The notes beneath the pieces were generated by a model. That model had not been told where the DNA came from, ran no database searches, and worked only from the letters and a program-made list of their open reading frames with translations. A stretch of 64,000 bases of DNA, from the NCBI GenBank assembly GCA_032622095.1, contig CP136066.1, positions 42,421,835 through 42,485,834 on the forward strand, written 5' to 3'. The translations under genes and the position numbers were made by a program. Of this stretch, positions 44,850-55,862 are shown one piece after another; position 1 is the stretch's first letter, and each line of letters opens with the position of its first letter. This DNA is from Siphonodentalium dalli (Eukaryota; Mollusca; Scaphopoda; Gadilida; Siphonodentaliidae).

Positions 44850-45676
44850 ATTGGAACCGGCTCCTTGACCACATTGTGATAGTTACAGTTATGCCCTGTG
44901 CCAATGCATTCTCTTATATATGCGAGTCGACCGTAGGTACTTTGTATGCGGACCCAGGACACTGTGGCATCCCCCATAGCTCATTCCGATGATAAAATAA
45001 AAAAAAGAAAAGTATATTAACCCTTTACCCAACAAACCGGCCAAAACCGGCCAAATAAAGCTTCAACAGCCTAAAATATCTTCGGTCTGTCTCAATAGAA
45101 CCATACAAATATGGATATCATTGGAACCGGCTCCTTGACCACATTGTGATAGTTACAGTTATGCCCTGTGCCAATGCATTCTCTTATATATGCGAGTCGA
45201 CCGTAGGTACTTTGTATGCGGACCCAGGACACTGTGGCATCCCCCATAGCTCATTCCGATGATAAAATTAAAAAAAGTAAAGTATATTAACCCTTTACCC
45301 AACAAACCGGCCAAAACCGGCCAAATAAAGCTTCAACAGCCTAAAATATCTTCGGTCTGTCTCAATAGAACCATACAAATATGGATATCATTGGAACCGG
45401 CTCCTTGACCACATTGTGATAGTTACAGTTATGCCCTGTGCCAATGCATTCTCTTATATATGCGAGTCGACCGTATGTTGCCTCGCATATATAAGAGAAT
45501 GCATTGGCCTAAAAAAAATCTTTTTTTACCATTTTTTCTTACATTCTTTAACAATTTTATAATTTTTAATGTGTTAAGCCAATGCATTCTCTTATATATG
45601 CGAGGCGACCTATGGTCGACTCGCATATATAAGAGATAGCATTGGCACAGGGCCGTTCTGTTGGGTAAAGGGTTAA
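44850..45676. mobile_element. TTAA family B MITE, triplicated
   Basis: Units start at TTAA 45017-45020 and 45287-45290 (270 bp apart). An earlier partial unit begins at about 44850. The last unit runs to the family B right end (TTAA 45673-45676) with two hairpins (45439-45508, 45581-45647). In the first two units the hairpin stops at the same base (GTCGACCGTAGGT) and continues into ACTTTGTATGCGGACCCAGG. Confidence 0.88.
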
Positions 45677-46290
45677 GTTAAAAACATTTCCCACCAATGA
45701 ATATAAATACTTCTGCACTTGTATTATCTTTTCGTATGTCAGTAAATTATAAATGAAAGTTTTGTCAACAAAAATCTAAGCTTTCATGTGCTACCGGGTC
45801 TATGGGAAAGAGATAATGGTAATTTACCTTAATTAAAACTCTTTACCACCTAACATCAAATGTCGCTGGTGATGTATTTTGACGTAGAACAGTCCAGGTA
45901 TATGCAACATACATGTAGTCAAATCATGTCATCAGGTGTTAAAAGTGTTTTAAACAATATGAGACATTTTATAAGCTATATCAGGCTATATATGGTAAAT
46001 AAGAACAATCCTTACCTACCATATTTTTTTCCAAGATAATGTCACATTCTTTAGGTAAATGACGACAATCTGATTTCCCCCCAAAAAACAACGCGATGCC
46101 TCGATCGAGCATAAATGCACATGGGTGTGTGTATATGTATGTATGTCTGTAGATATATATATGTATGTGTGTATATATGTATATGTATATATATACATGC
46201 ATACATAGAATCGAGCGCATACGACAATACTATACATTGTATTTACTATATGTTGTAGTAGGCATAATATCTTCATTCATTGGAGGAATC
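45677..46290. other. Low-copy DNA with a TA/TG microsatellite
   Basis: TGTGTGTATATGTATGTATG-type microsatellite at about 46122-46205. Otherwise nothing recognised. Confidence 0.6.
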
Positions 46291-47660
46291 AACAATTCAA
46301 CCAGTGGTCTCCTGTTGTATAAATGTATCTTCACAGATGTTGATAAATTATCATGTCAGGATCGAGAAGAGTTATTTGTTAATCACTATTATTGTGATGT
46401 CACAAATTTCATACAGCCAGCAGCTAGCTGAGCTCAGACCAGTGGTATGTCCACTCATTGCTCTATTAGAATGGGAAGATTTTAGCGAATGGGGATATAA
46501 AAGTATGGATTAGTAATCCAAGCAAAGGGAGGTAACTTGATTCGTGTAGCCGTAGGTTCAGCTGGGTTTGGTGATTTCTACATGTAGTGGAGTGGTATCC
46601 TGGTGAAGTTGTCCTTCTGTAAGACACCAATAAAACTGAGGTTGGCCTTTCAGCCGAAACAATTGTAAATTTTGACCTCAGGCAGACAGACATAACGTGC
46701 ACAGTTTGATCTTTTAAAGATTTGTTTTTAAAAAATTTTTTTAGCTTGAGCTCCTTGCTGAAATTAACAAACAATTTTATTTTGAATTTTTGAATTTTTT
46801 AAATTAAATTTTTTTAATCAAAATAAAAAAAAACTTAACGCTGTTATAACCTCCATCAGGTACCCGAGTCACCACACCAAATTTGGTTGAAATCGGTCTA
46901 GGGATCTGGGATAAAAATCTGGACAGACAGACTTACAGACAGACAGATCCTACTCTTTTATGTATATATAGATAATACAATTGACTTCGTGTGTAATTTT
47001 GGTTTGGGCTCCTTTTCTATAAACATATCTTCACAAACGTTGATAAATTATCATGTCAGGATCGAGAGACGAGTTGTTTCTTAATTGCTATTATTGTGAT
47101 GTCACAAATCTCATACAACTAGCAGCTAGCAGAGAGCAGACCCCGCAATATGTCGACATTGCTCTAATGGAATGAGAAGATTATAGCGAATGGGGATATA
47201 TAAGTATGGATTAGTAATCCAACCAAAGGGAGGTAACTTGATTCATGTAGCCGTAGGTTCAGCTGGGTTTGGTGATTTCTACATGTAGTGGAGTGATATC
47301 CTGGTGAAGTTGATCTTCTGTAAGACACCAATAAAACTGAGGTTGTCATTTCAGCCGAAACAATGGTAAATTCCAATCAAATCAAATGAAATTTAGCGGG
47401 TGTGCATGACACTGTTATATTGTATAATACAATTGACTTCTTGTGTAATTTTGGTTTGGGCTCCTTTTTTGTAAAGTCGTATCTTCACAGACATTAATAA
47501 ATTATCATGTCAAGATCGAGACGAGTTGTTTCTTAATTTCTATTATTGTGATGTCACAAATCTCATACAGCTGGCAAATAGCAGAGATCAGACCCCGCGA
47601 TATGTCGACTCATTGCTCTAATGGATGGTGAGGATTTGAGGGAATGGGGCTTAGCATGCC
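46290..47660 (+). repeat. Three diverged direct copies of a 350-400 bp unit
   Basis: Copies at about 46305-46685, 47025-47375 and 47480-47650 share TTGATAAATTATCATGTCAG, ATTATTGTGATGTCACAAAT and GAATGGGGATATA. The first two also share a SINE-like 3' segment (TGGAGTG-TATCCTGGTGAAG to CAGCCGAAACAATKGTAAAT). Confidence 0.75.
46845..46972 (-). mobile_element. Helitron 5' end, fragment
   Basis: On the minus strand TCTATATATACATAAAAGAG is followed by a TCTGTCTGTCTG tract and ACCGATTTCAACCAAATTTG. It abuts T at 46973 and the repeat-unit sequence TAATACAATTGAC, which is uninterrupted in the next copy (about 47426). The far end was not found. Confidence 0.6.
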
Positions 47661-47925
47661 GATTGATGCTGTATTGATGTGAATCGTAACTTTATATTAG
47701 TAGAACCACCCCTAAGTTACCTAATCTCAGGATAACATGGCAAACTCCAGACGATAAAGATTTTTCCGTGACGATCTATGACTTCAGTTGATCGTAAATC
47801 CGTGTGAACACTAATCCACACGTTCAGGAAAGTCTTCCCTATCGTACCTCAGCCAGAACTGTTGACTCTTATAATAACACTTGAGTAGATGGCGTTTCAT
47901 TTTCTGAAAGTGAACCCTTCATGTA
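47661..47925. other. No feature seen
   Basis: Low-copy DNA. Confidence 0.4.
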
Positions 47926-48034
47926 CAGTAATGCCCTAAGTAATCGACTCCTTAAACACAGCAGAATTATGGGTAACTTTTCAGGATTTAGTCGGAAATA
48001 TGGCTTGTTGCCATTCATCGGAAAGCTCTCCTTG
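47926..48034. mobile_element. Family P MITE, left arm only
   Basis: TA at 47924-47925 and a complete left arm to GGAAAGCTCTC. A family B element starts 16 bp later and the right arm is absent. Confidence 0.8.
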
Positions 48035-48049
48035 AGAAGTATCAATGTC

Positions 48050-48448
48050 TTAACCCTTTACCCAACAAACCGGCCAAAACCGGCCAAATAAAGCTTCAAC
48101 AGCCTAAAATATCTTCGGTCTGTCTCAATAGAACCATACAAATATGGATATCATTGGAACCGGCTCCTTGACCACATTGTGATAGTTACAGTTAGCCCTG
48201 TGCCAATGCATTCTCTTATATATGCGAGTCGACCATAGGTCGCCTCGCATATATAAGAGAATGCATTGGCCTAAAATAAATCTTTTTTTAACACTTTTTA
48301 CAATTTTTTCTTACATTCTTTAACAATTTTATAATTTTTAATGTGTTAAGCCAATGCATTCTCTTATATATGCGAGGCGACCTATGGTCGACTCGCATAT
48401 ATAAGAGAATGCATTGGCACAGGGCCCTTCTGTTGGGTAAAGGGTTAA
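48050..48448. mobile_element. TTAA family B MITE, complete
   Basis: TTAA at 48050-48053 and 48445-48448. Ends CCCTTTACCCAACAAACCGG and CCCTTCTGTTGGGTAAAGGG. Two full hairpins (48206-48272, 48351-48417) in inverted order. Best family B copy. Confidence 0.93.
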
Positions 48449-48653
48449 ATTAACATTACTATTTCCCTTATGTTCAGTTCCTATATCCCGTAATTTGCAG
48501 AAGATAACATGCATAATAGAGGTGACTAACTTCAACTGGGAAACTTCAGTCTGATCCTAGATCTCCAATAGCAGTTGAGGCCTCAGCAGAATGAGGTCCC
48601 CAGAGGGTGAATTTTGTGATGCTAGCTAGCCCACCATGTGGCAAGTTTGGATT
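48449..48653. mobile_element. Family H MITE, both ends truncated
   Basis: Middle (AATTTGCAGAAGATAACATG, GAGGTGACTAACTTC) and half of the second hairpin, stopping at CCACCATGTGG. Confidence 0.65.
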
Positions 48654-48754
48654 AATATGCACGTAAAACACGAAACAAACTTCTAATCTTAAAATGATAA
48701 ACTTTCAATCGGAAAAAAAACCCCACAAATGATAGTATAACCCGAGAAGAGACT

Positions 48755-48960
48755 AGAGGGTGACTTGGGAGACAGGGACCAGCCGAGAGGGTGACTTGGG
48801 AGACAGGGACCAGCCGAGAGGGTGACTTGGGAGACAGGGACTAGCCTAGAGGGTGACTCGTAGACAGGGACCAGCCGAGAGGGTGACTTCGGAGACAGGG
48901 ACCAGTCGAGAGGGTGACTTGGGAGACAGGGACCAGCCGAGTGGGTGACTTGGGAGACAT
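48755..48960 (+). repeat. 31-bp minisatellite, about 7 units
   Basis: Units of GAGAGGGTGACTTGGGAGAC + AGGGACCAGCC with small variants. Confidence 0.9.
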
Positions 48961-49472
48961 CTCCCTAAAACAAGCCACTTAATTCTCCGAATTTTTGTTC
49001 CAGGGAAAAGTGACTTCTCTCTCATATAACAGTATGCATTTCCAACAGCATGGGGGTCGGCGTGGTGGGTGCGCACCCAGTTTGGAGTTATTAGTTCTGA
49101 CATCCCCTTTGCCATGCTGGCATTAACTATAAAACATATATGTATAGGGCAAGAAATTTGGGGCAAACAGAAAAGTTATGGTGACCTGCCAACTGGTCGC
49201 CTTAAATTTCCATGGTGATCAAATCACAGAAGTGAGAACCCCAGGCTGGGGATCTGGGACCCACCCAGGGCCCCAGAAGATATAGCACCTTAGATTTAGA
49301 AACAATTTCCTGCATTTGTGACCTGCATGATAATAATTTTAGAAAACTTCTCTCAAAACGTCCCAGGGTTTTTATATCCTCTGGAAAAAATTTTCTCACT
49401 CATGATTGACAGTTTTTTTTAAAGTTTGAGTCTGAACTTTGTTTATAGTTTCCATTCGCCCTATTATTGCTA
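48961..49472. other. No gene recognised
   Basis: Low-copy DNA. The minus-strand frame over 48846-49166 borrows the minisatellite and is not called. Confidence 0.4.
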
Positions 49473-49970
49473 TGTACGCCTGTCATTTGCAGAATTAGGT
49501 CCCCAGAGGGAGACATAGACTCAGATTGAAGTTCCCAAGTGGTAAATATTGTGATGTACACCCATTGGGAACCTCAATTATACAATGTGTCGTCGGCCAA
49601 TTTGGGGATATAGAGAAACTAAACTATATAAGAAATTGAATCTATGTGAAGAAGTTTCTATAGAAACATTTCAGAGAAGATGAGGCCTAAGCAGAATGAG
49701 ATCCCCAGAGGGTGAATTTAGTGATGCTAGCCCTCTGGGGACCTCATTCTGCAAATGACAAGCACACTAAACTAAGATTTTATTCACATCAATAATCTCA
49801 ACTGTGTGAAGTTATCTGTGTTTTTGGTAATATTAAATAAAGTCCCTTGAAAATGAGTTCCATAGAAAATGTGTCGTTGTTGTTAAATTTATTACATGCC
49901 TATTCCTGAAAAAAACGCAATGTTCAGTCATCTTATAAAGCTGTGTCATCTTTTTCAAGCAAATCCATTA
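49473..49970. mobile_element. Family H MITE plus duplicated flank
   Basis: Element at about 49473-49775: first hairpin lost (GTCCCCAGAGGGAGACATAG), second hairpin shortened (49700-49752), right end GCACACTAAACTAAG. The following 190 bp is the inverted counterpart of 11395-11570. Confidence 0.7.
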
Positions 49971-49999
49971 TGTTTTGTAGGAACATAAACCGTTATGTG

Positions 50000-50175
50000 A
50001 GATAGCGTCACTAAATTAACCGTCTTGTCACCTCATTCTGCAAATGACAGGCACACTAAACTCAGGCTACGCGCTATGGTGAATGGAAAATAGGTCCCAC
50101 CTTTTGAATTGCATGAACGATCGCGCTATGGTGAATGAAAAATAGGTCCCACATTTTGAATTGCATGAACGAGAG
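50000..50175. repeat. Family H end fragment followed by a 55-bp duplication
   Basis: 50000-50066 is a family H right end (GCAAATGACAGGCACACTAA). About 50070-50170 is a tandem pair sharing CGCTATGGTGAATGRAAAAT and TTTGAATTGCATGAACGA. Confidence 0.65.
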
Positions 50176-50715
50176 GCGAACGGAAAATCTGATCTACCCA
50201 ATGTTCGTACCTTGATATACGCTATCCAACTCTCTCCCCCAGAGCATATAGCTCTACCACAGCACTTTAATACTGCTTACCATTCTTCTATCAGAAAAAA
50301 CAAACACACCCCAGAATTAATTATTCCTTGATTGATAATCCATTAAAATCGAATGTGTTTATTACAGCATAATACAGCCACACAGGTGGGCAAGTATCGC
50401 GAAAATTAGACTTAATGGATGTACAAATTGTATGAGATATTCCATTTGTTTTTGGCAGATTATCCCTCCCCTTCGGGCTGTCAGTAAGAATAATTGTGAG
50501 GGATTTACCTTATAGCAGATTAGCTCAAATTAGATTCCTTAATAAAACTGCTGGAGATAAACTCATTAACACATTCATTCCTCAATGGAATCTACCATTC
50601 ACTTCTAAATATATGCATGGGATTGGTCTATTATTCATGTGGAGGGATGTTCATGAAATATAAGTAAACGACAGACAGATGAACAGATTTATAATACAAG
50701 TGCAGAATGATTCAT
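50176..50715. other. No gene recognised
   Basis: Low-copy DNA. About 50630-50710 resembles the family E body weakly (GGTCTATTATTCATGTGGAG). Confidence 0.4.
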
Positions 50716-50729
50716 ATTAAAGTGCCTAG

Positions 50730-50912
50730 TCCGATTTTTGTATCAACCCATATTTCCTTGATCATTTATCAAATTTATTGATTATAATAATGTGATACAT
50801 TGATGGAAAGAGCTGTAAGAGCTCTTTCCATCAATGTATCACATTATTATAATCAATAAATTTGAAAAATGATCATGGAAATATGGGTTGATACAAAAAT
50901 CGGACTTGAAAG
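50730..50912. mobile_element. TTAA family F palindrome, degenerate ends
   Basis: Arms AGTCCGATTTTTGTATCAAC / GTTGATACAAAAATCGGACT, extended by CACATTATTATAATCAATAA and its complement, with the centre near GAGCTGTAAGAGCTC. The second copy at 61801 has clean TTAA flanks; here they are lost. Confidence 0.8.
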
Positions 50913-50919
50913 GGAATCG

Positions 50920-51100
50920 AATCCTTCCATGACTGGAGCTTCCTGAAAGTTTGCAAAAATCTTGTGCCATCTGCAATGCATTCTCTTTTTATGCGAGTCT
51001 CCCATAGGTAAGCCAGTGTATTCTGTTATATATACATATATAAGATAATGCACTGGCACATGATCTTTAATGCTGCACCAGTGCGGTTCCCATCATGAAA
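50920..51100. mobile_element. TTAA family C MITE, degenerate
   Basis: CCTTCCATGACTGGAGCTTC to CCCATCATGAAAGGG. Hairpins eroded (about 50965-51010 and 51010-51057). At 51101 it runs directly into a family H right end (ACCTCATTCTGCAAAAG). Confidence 0.65.
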
Positions 51101-51179
51101 GGGACCTCATTCTGCAAAAGTTAGACACGCTATATTCCCATGCTTGCTCCATGCAGTTGTATGAGACACCTCAGGTTTA

Positions 51180-51392
51180 CAGTAATGCTCTAAGTAATCG
51201 ACTCCTTAACCACAGCAGAATTATGGGTAACTTTTCAGGATTTAGTCGGAAATATGGCTTGTTGCCATTCATCGGAAAGCTCTTCCCGAGAGCTTTCCGA
51301 TGAATGGCAACAAGCCATATTTCCGACTAAATCCTGAAAAGTTACCCATAATTCTGCTGTGGTTAAGGAGTCGATTACTTAGAGCATTACTG
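51180..51392. mobile_element. Family P palindromic MITE, very well preserved
   Basis: TA at 51178-51179 and 51393-51394. Arms of 106 bp are practically identical, both with GCTCTAAGTAATCGACTCC. Confidence 0.95.
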
Positions 51393-51634
51393 TATAATAG
51401 AAGAAAATACTAAGTGAAGCTAATTTTCTTGGAGATGCATCATTAGAAGAAATAAAAAGTGATAAGCAGATGCCAGGGATCTCTTGAAAATTTCATAATT
51501 GAGACAGTAAGATAATTTATTGTTATAAAAAAAATAAACAGCTGTTGTGGGGAGTTGATAACTACTTCTTGTTAATATTGTGGTATATAATGAGCAGGAG
51601 CATACAATAGATGATTCTTATCGGTAATTTGAAG

Positions 51635-51845
51635 AGACTTCACTGCAAATAGTGAGTCTGTCATTTGCAGAATGAGGTCCCCAGAGGGTGAATTTAGTGA
51701 TGCTCTCCCACCCCCTCGGAACCTCTTTCTGCTTAGGCCTCAACTGATAAGGGAGACCTAGGATCAGATTGAAGTTTCCCAGTTGAAGTTGTTGATGTTC
51801 ATGTGGTGCACCCATTAGTCACCTCAATTATGCATTTTAGCCCTA
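51635..51845. mobile_element. Family H MITE, left half
   Basis: Left end GCAAATAGTGAGTCTGTCAT, shortened first hairpin, middle to ATTATGCATTTTAGCCC. Right half absent. Confidence 0.7.
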
Positions 51846-52461
51846 CCACCTCGCCCTCTATACTGGAATAATTATTTATGGTACATACACATTTCGTCAC
51901 TTATTAAATACTTATTAAATACATTAACTAAAAAGCTCATTAAAGGAATGTGAATAATTCTGATATTCCGCCGATTTGGAATTCTCTCCAATTGGGTCGT
52001 AGCGTGCTCAAATTTATTTGCATTAAGACTTTTCACTGGCTTGTGACAATAAATGGTGATCAATTTAAAACGATACAATCCTCACTTATTTCTCCGTGAT
52101 ATATCTTATCCTACTGTTAATAGTAAGTTCACCTACCCATTTTCAACCACTGCCTGCACTCCCTTTCTCTTTCCTATCCCTTCACCTAAACTTTATTATT
52201 CGGACCACACAGAACCAAACCCGTCTGCTATACCCCAATGGTATCTATTGGGGTAACATTTATTTTCTGAGGATAGGACTTAACAAAAGCCCCCAAGCTT
52301 GTTGCCCAATCCTTGTTTGAACACTTTAAAATTATATGTTATGTATTTATTGTTTGTAATTATGTTCTGTTTAAACCAATTATGCATTTTATGCAGGACA
52401 ATATTGCTGAAATAGCAGATTCAACTGATTTCATTGTACTATTAATTACATGAATGAGCAA
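51846..52461. other. No gene recognised
   Basis: Low-copy DNA with a short GGTATCTATTGGGG / CCCCAATGG inverted pair at about 52229-52255. Open frames here are short and without motif. Confidence 0.4.
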
Positions 52462-52925
52462 CATATGTGACCCGCCATATCAAATTCAGTCAGAAGTCGG
52501 GATTTTTATACCCTGTGCCAATGCATTCTCTTATATATGCGAGTCGACCATAGGTCGCCTCGCATATATAAGAGAATGCATTGGCCTAACAATTTTTTAC
52601 AATTTTAATAATTTGTTCTTGTATTCTTTAACAATTTTATAATTTCACCCATACAGAGCCCCAGACAAACATGAGCAGACGACACTCTTCTATGTGCTTC
52701 TATATATGTGTGGGGCTCCCTGCAGGGTAATGGATGTTTTTTTATTTTATGTCCTAAAAATTGTAAGAAACATTTATTTAAAAAACATGATAAAAAATTG
52801 TTAAGCCAATGCATTCTCTTATATATGCGAGGCGACCTATGGTCGACTCGCATATATAAGAGAATGCATTGGCACAGGGTAAAAAAAATCCCGACTTCCG
52901 ACTGGATTTGAAATGGTGGGTCAAC
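52462..52925. mobile_element. Family D hairpin MITE, both ends present
   Basis: Left end ATGTGACCCGCCATATCAAA, right end TTTGAAATGGTGGGTCAACAT. The inverted repeats run about 45 bp inward to CCCTGTGCC / GGCACAGGG. Hairpins at 52517-52583 and 52807-52873. The flanks ACATAT on both sides may be a TSD, but one base is ambiguous. Not TTAA. Confidence 0.85.
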
Positions 52926-53067
52926 ATATAACTTAAAATTTCAAGTTCAAACTCAAATTCCTAAACAAACTCAATATTTTGAACTCAAACTGTTTGAGAA
53001 TTTACCTTCTTAGCTCAAAATGTCTTGGCAAATAAATAATTAATTTTGTGTTTTGAACTCAAAATTT

Positions 53068-53430
53068 AGATTCACCCTCTGGGGACCTCAATCTGCTTAG
53101 GCCTCATCTTCTCTGGAAAGTTTCTTTATTATCAAATTTGTATAGAAACTTCTTCACATAGATTCTATTTCTTTTTAGTTTAGTTTCTCTATATCCCCAA
53201 ATTGGCTGACGACACATTGCATAATCGAGGTTCCCAATGGGTGTTCATCAGAATTATTCACCATTTGTGAACTTCAATCTGAATCTCTGTCTGCCATAGC
53301 AGATGAGGCCATGCAGAATGAGGTGCCCAGTGGGTGAATTTGGTGATGCTAGCCCGCTATGCGGGATAGCGTCACTAATTTCACCCTCTGGGGACCTCAT
53401 TCTGCAATAATTACAGGCACACTAAACTCA
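53068..53430. mobile_element. Family H MITE, left-truncated
   Basis: Starts inside hairpin 1 (ATTCACCCTCTGGGGACCTC). Middle intact, hairpin 2 at about 53315-53402, right end GGCACACTAAACTCAGGCATG. Confidence 0.8.
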
Positions 53431-54143
53431 GGCATGGGCCAGACCAGAAGCAATGTATAAGGTCCAAGGCTCAAAATAAGTGGCCGGTCATGGTCATTGT
53501 CCGACGAAAAATAGCTTATGTCCAGTGCACTTCTGGATCTGTTGAACATTTTGTCCAATGCAAATTTTTAAACAATCTGTATCTTTTTGGGTCTGTCCAA
53601 AGAGCCACTACAGGCCAAATTGGACATTGAAAGTAAAAAATAGTTCTTTTTTAATTTCTGATCAATTCAGAGTGAATATAATTATGTTGTTTGTGAATTG
53701 CATGTGAATAAATATTTAATTAACGTAAAGTTTTTGAACTTTTGAAAACAAAAATACATGTACAACTTGGGTTTTTCCTTGGTGTCGATTGGGCGCTCAC
53801 TAAAATGTGTGCATCATTGATGAAAATAAGTCAATTGTAAATCTGAGTTTTGACAGGCACCATTTTGAAATGACCAACACCATCGATTTAGTGCCTGTCA
53901 TTTTGACAGTCAGTAAAAAAAAAGTTGTTTTGAGCCTTGATAAGGTCAAGTCCATGTGACCAAACCCATGCTTAGAAGATCACTATTTCAAGGCGTGCTC
54001 CAGTGGCAGAATAACCTCGGGTTTCTATATAATAGAAGAATAGACCAAGTAGAAACTAATTGTCCTGGAGATCGATCATTAGAATTATAAAGTGATAAAC
54101 AGATGCCAGGAATATCTTGAAAATCTCATAATTGAGAGAATTA
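53431..54143. other. No gene recognised
   Basis: AT-rich low-copy DNA. Confidence 0.4.
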
Positions 54144-54385
54144 CAGTAATTAATGTCCTAAATAATCAACCCCTAAACTACAGCAGAATTATGGGATTTT
54201 TTTTCTTCAGGTTTTAGTCGGAAATATGGCTTGTTGCCATTCATCGGAAAGCTCTCAGTGAGAGCTTTCCGATGAATGGCAACAAGCCATATTTCCAACA
54301 AAATCCTGAAAAATTACCCATAATTCTGCTGTGGTTAAGGAGTACATTATTGTGGTTAAAGAGTCCATTATTTTGGACATTACTG
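54144..54385. mobile_element. Family P MITE, right end rearranged
   Basis: TA at 54142-54143 and 54386-54387. The right arm repeats the GTGGTTAAGGAGT / GTGGTTAAAGAGT block twice. The left end carries an extra TAAT. Confidence 0.78.
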
Positions 54386-54401
54386 TAGCTATAATCATTG
54401 T

Positions 54402-55316
54402 TTAACCCTTTCAAAACTGGAGCTTCCTGAAATTATGCGAAAACACTGTGCCAATGCATTCTCTTATATATATGCGAGTCTCCCATAGGGAGCCTCCCAT
54501 ATATAAGACAATGCATTGGCCTAACATTAATATTTACCTTGATCTTGTAAGCCAGTGCATTCTCTTATATATGCGAGGCTCCCAATAAAACAATACTTAT
54601 ATATATGGTATATCTGATATCAGTCATTTTATCGTGTAATATCTTGCATAATAAGCCATTCCCACCTACCACCTGCCCACTCATTGATGTGTTTATTTGA
54701 TAATTATATCATGCAATGCTGATTATGCACAATGACTGTATTCCTACATAGATAACATTAAAAGTAGGATGTTATAACTGCCATAATAAATGTTGACCAA
54801 ATCGTGAGATTAGCACCTTGTCCAGCATCTGTTCGTGCCAACCCTTCCATGACGGGAGCTTCCTGAAAAATTGTGAATAACCTGTGCCAATACATTCTCT
54901 TATAATATACAGTGATGCCCTAAATAATCGACTCCTTAACCACAGCAGAATTATGGGTAATTTTTTAGGATTTAATTGGAAATATGGCTTGTTGCCATTC
55001 ATCGGAAAGCTCTCACTGAGAGCTTTCCAATGAATGGCAACAAGCCATATTTCCGACTAAATCCTGAAAAATTACCCATAATTCTGCTGTGGTTAAGGAG
55101 TCGATTATTTAGGGCATTACATGTATAGGGAGCCTCACATATATAAGAGAAATTTTTAGAATACATTGGCCTAACTATATTTACCTTGACCTTGTATACC
55201 AGTGCATTCTCTTATATATTTTAGGCCCCCTATGGGAGACTTGCATATATAAGAGAATGCACTGGCACAGGATCATCAATGCTGCACTAGCGCAGCTCCC
55301 GTCATGAAAGGGTTAA
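54402..55316. mobile_element. TTAA family C composite with nested family P copy
   Basis: The outer TTAA words are at 54402-54405 and 55313-55316. A first hairpin (54451-54515) and a half hairpin (54553-54590) are followed by the segment shared with 43847-44093. Next comes a second family C left end (54840), whose hairpin is broken at TATAATA by a family P MITE (54910-55122). The hairpin remainder and a final hairpin (55199-55265) follow. Confidence 0.75.
54910..55122. mobile_element. Family P MITE nested in a hairpin cassette
   Basis: TA at 54908-54909. Ends CAGTGATGCCC and GGGCATTACATG. Both arms share AAATAATCGACTCC. It is inserted into the TATATA core of the family C hairpin. Confidence 0.85.
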
Positions 55317-55431
55317 AAAAAAAAACAACAGCTGTGGTGGGGAGGTGATAACTACTTGATAATACTGAGAGGCAGGATAAAATACATGTAGATGATTCTT
55401 ATGGGGTCACTGGTCACTGCCCTCTGGAGGC

Positions 55432-55862
55432 AAGACTATCATTTGCAGAATTATAGGTCCCCAGTGGGTGAATTTAGTGATGCTACCCGCACAGTGGGCT
55501 AGCACCACCAAATTCACCCTCTCGGAACCTCATTCTGTTTAGGCCTCGTGCTATGGGAGACCTAGAATCAGATTGAAGTTCCCCAGTTGAAGTTCGTGAT
55601 GTTCACCCATTAGTCACCTCGATTATGCGTTTTGTCTTGTGCAAATTAGGGGATATAGAAACTTCCCAGGAGGGAAAAAGTAACTAATTTTTTATTTTTT
55701 TTTTGACTGTAGATTATACTACCCAGAAGATGAGGCTTAAGTAGAATGAGGTTCCCAGAGGGTGAATTTAGTGATGCTAGCCCACTGTGCGGGATAGCAT
55801 CACTAAATTCACCCTCTAGGCACCTCATTCTGCAAATGACAGACACACTAAATTCAGACTTG
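55432..55862. mobile_element. Family H MITE
   Basis: The left end is decayed (GCAAGACTATCATTTGCAG). Hairpin 1 at about 55455-55530, hairpin 2 at about 55746-55835. Right end CACACTAAATTCAGACTTG. Confidence 0.78.

Noticed and set aside
46016-46276. Frame rich in Ile/Tyr/Thr/His
   Set aside because: Translation of the TA/TG microsatellite.
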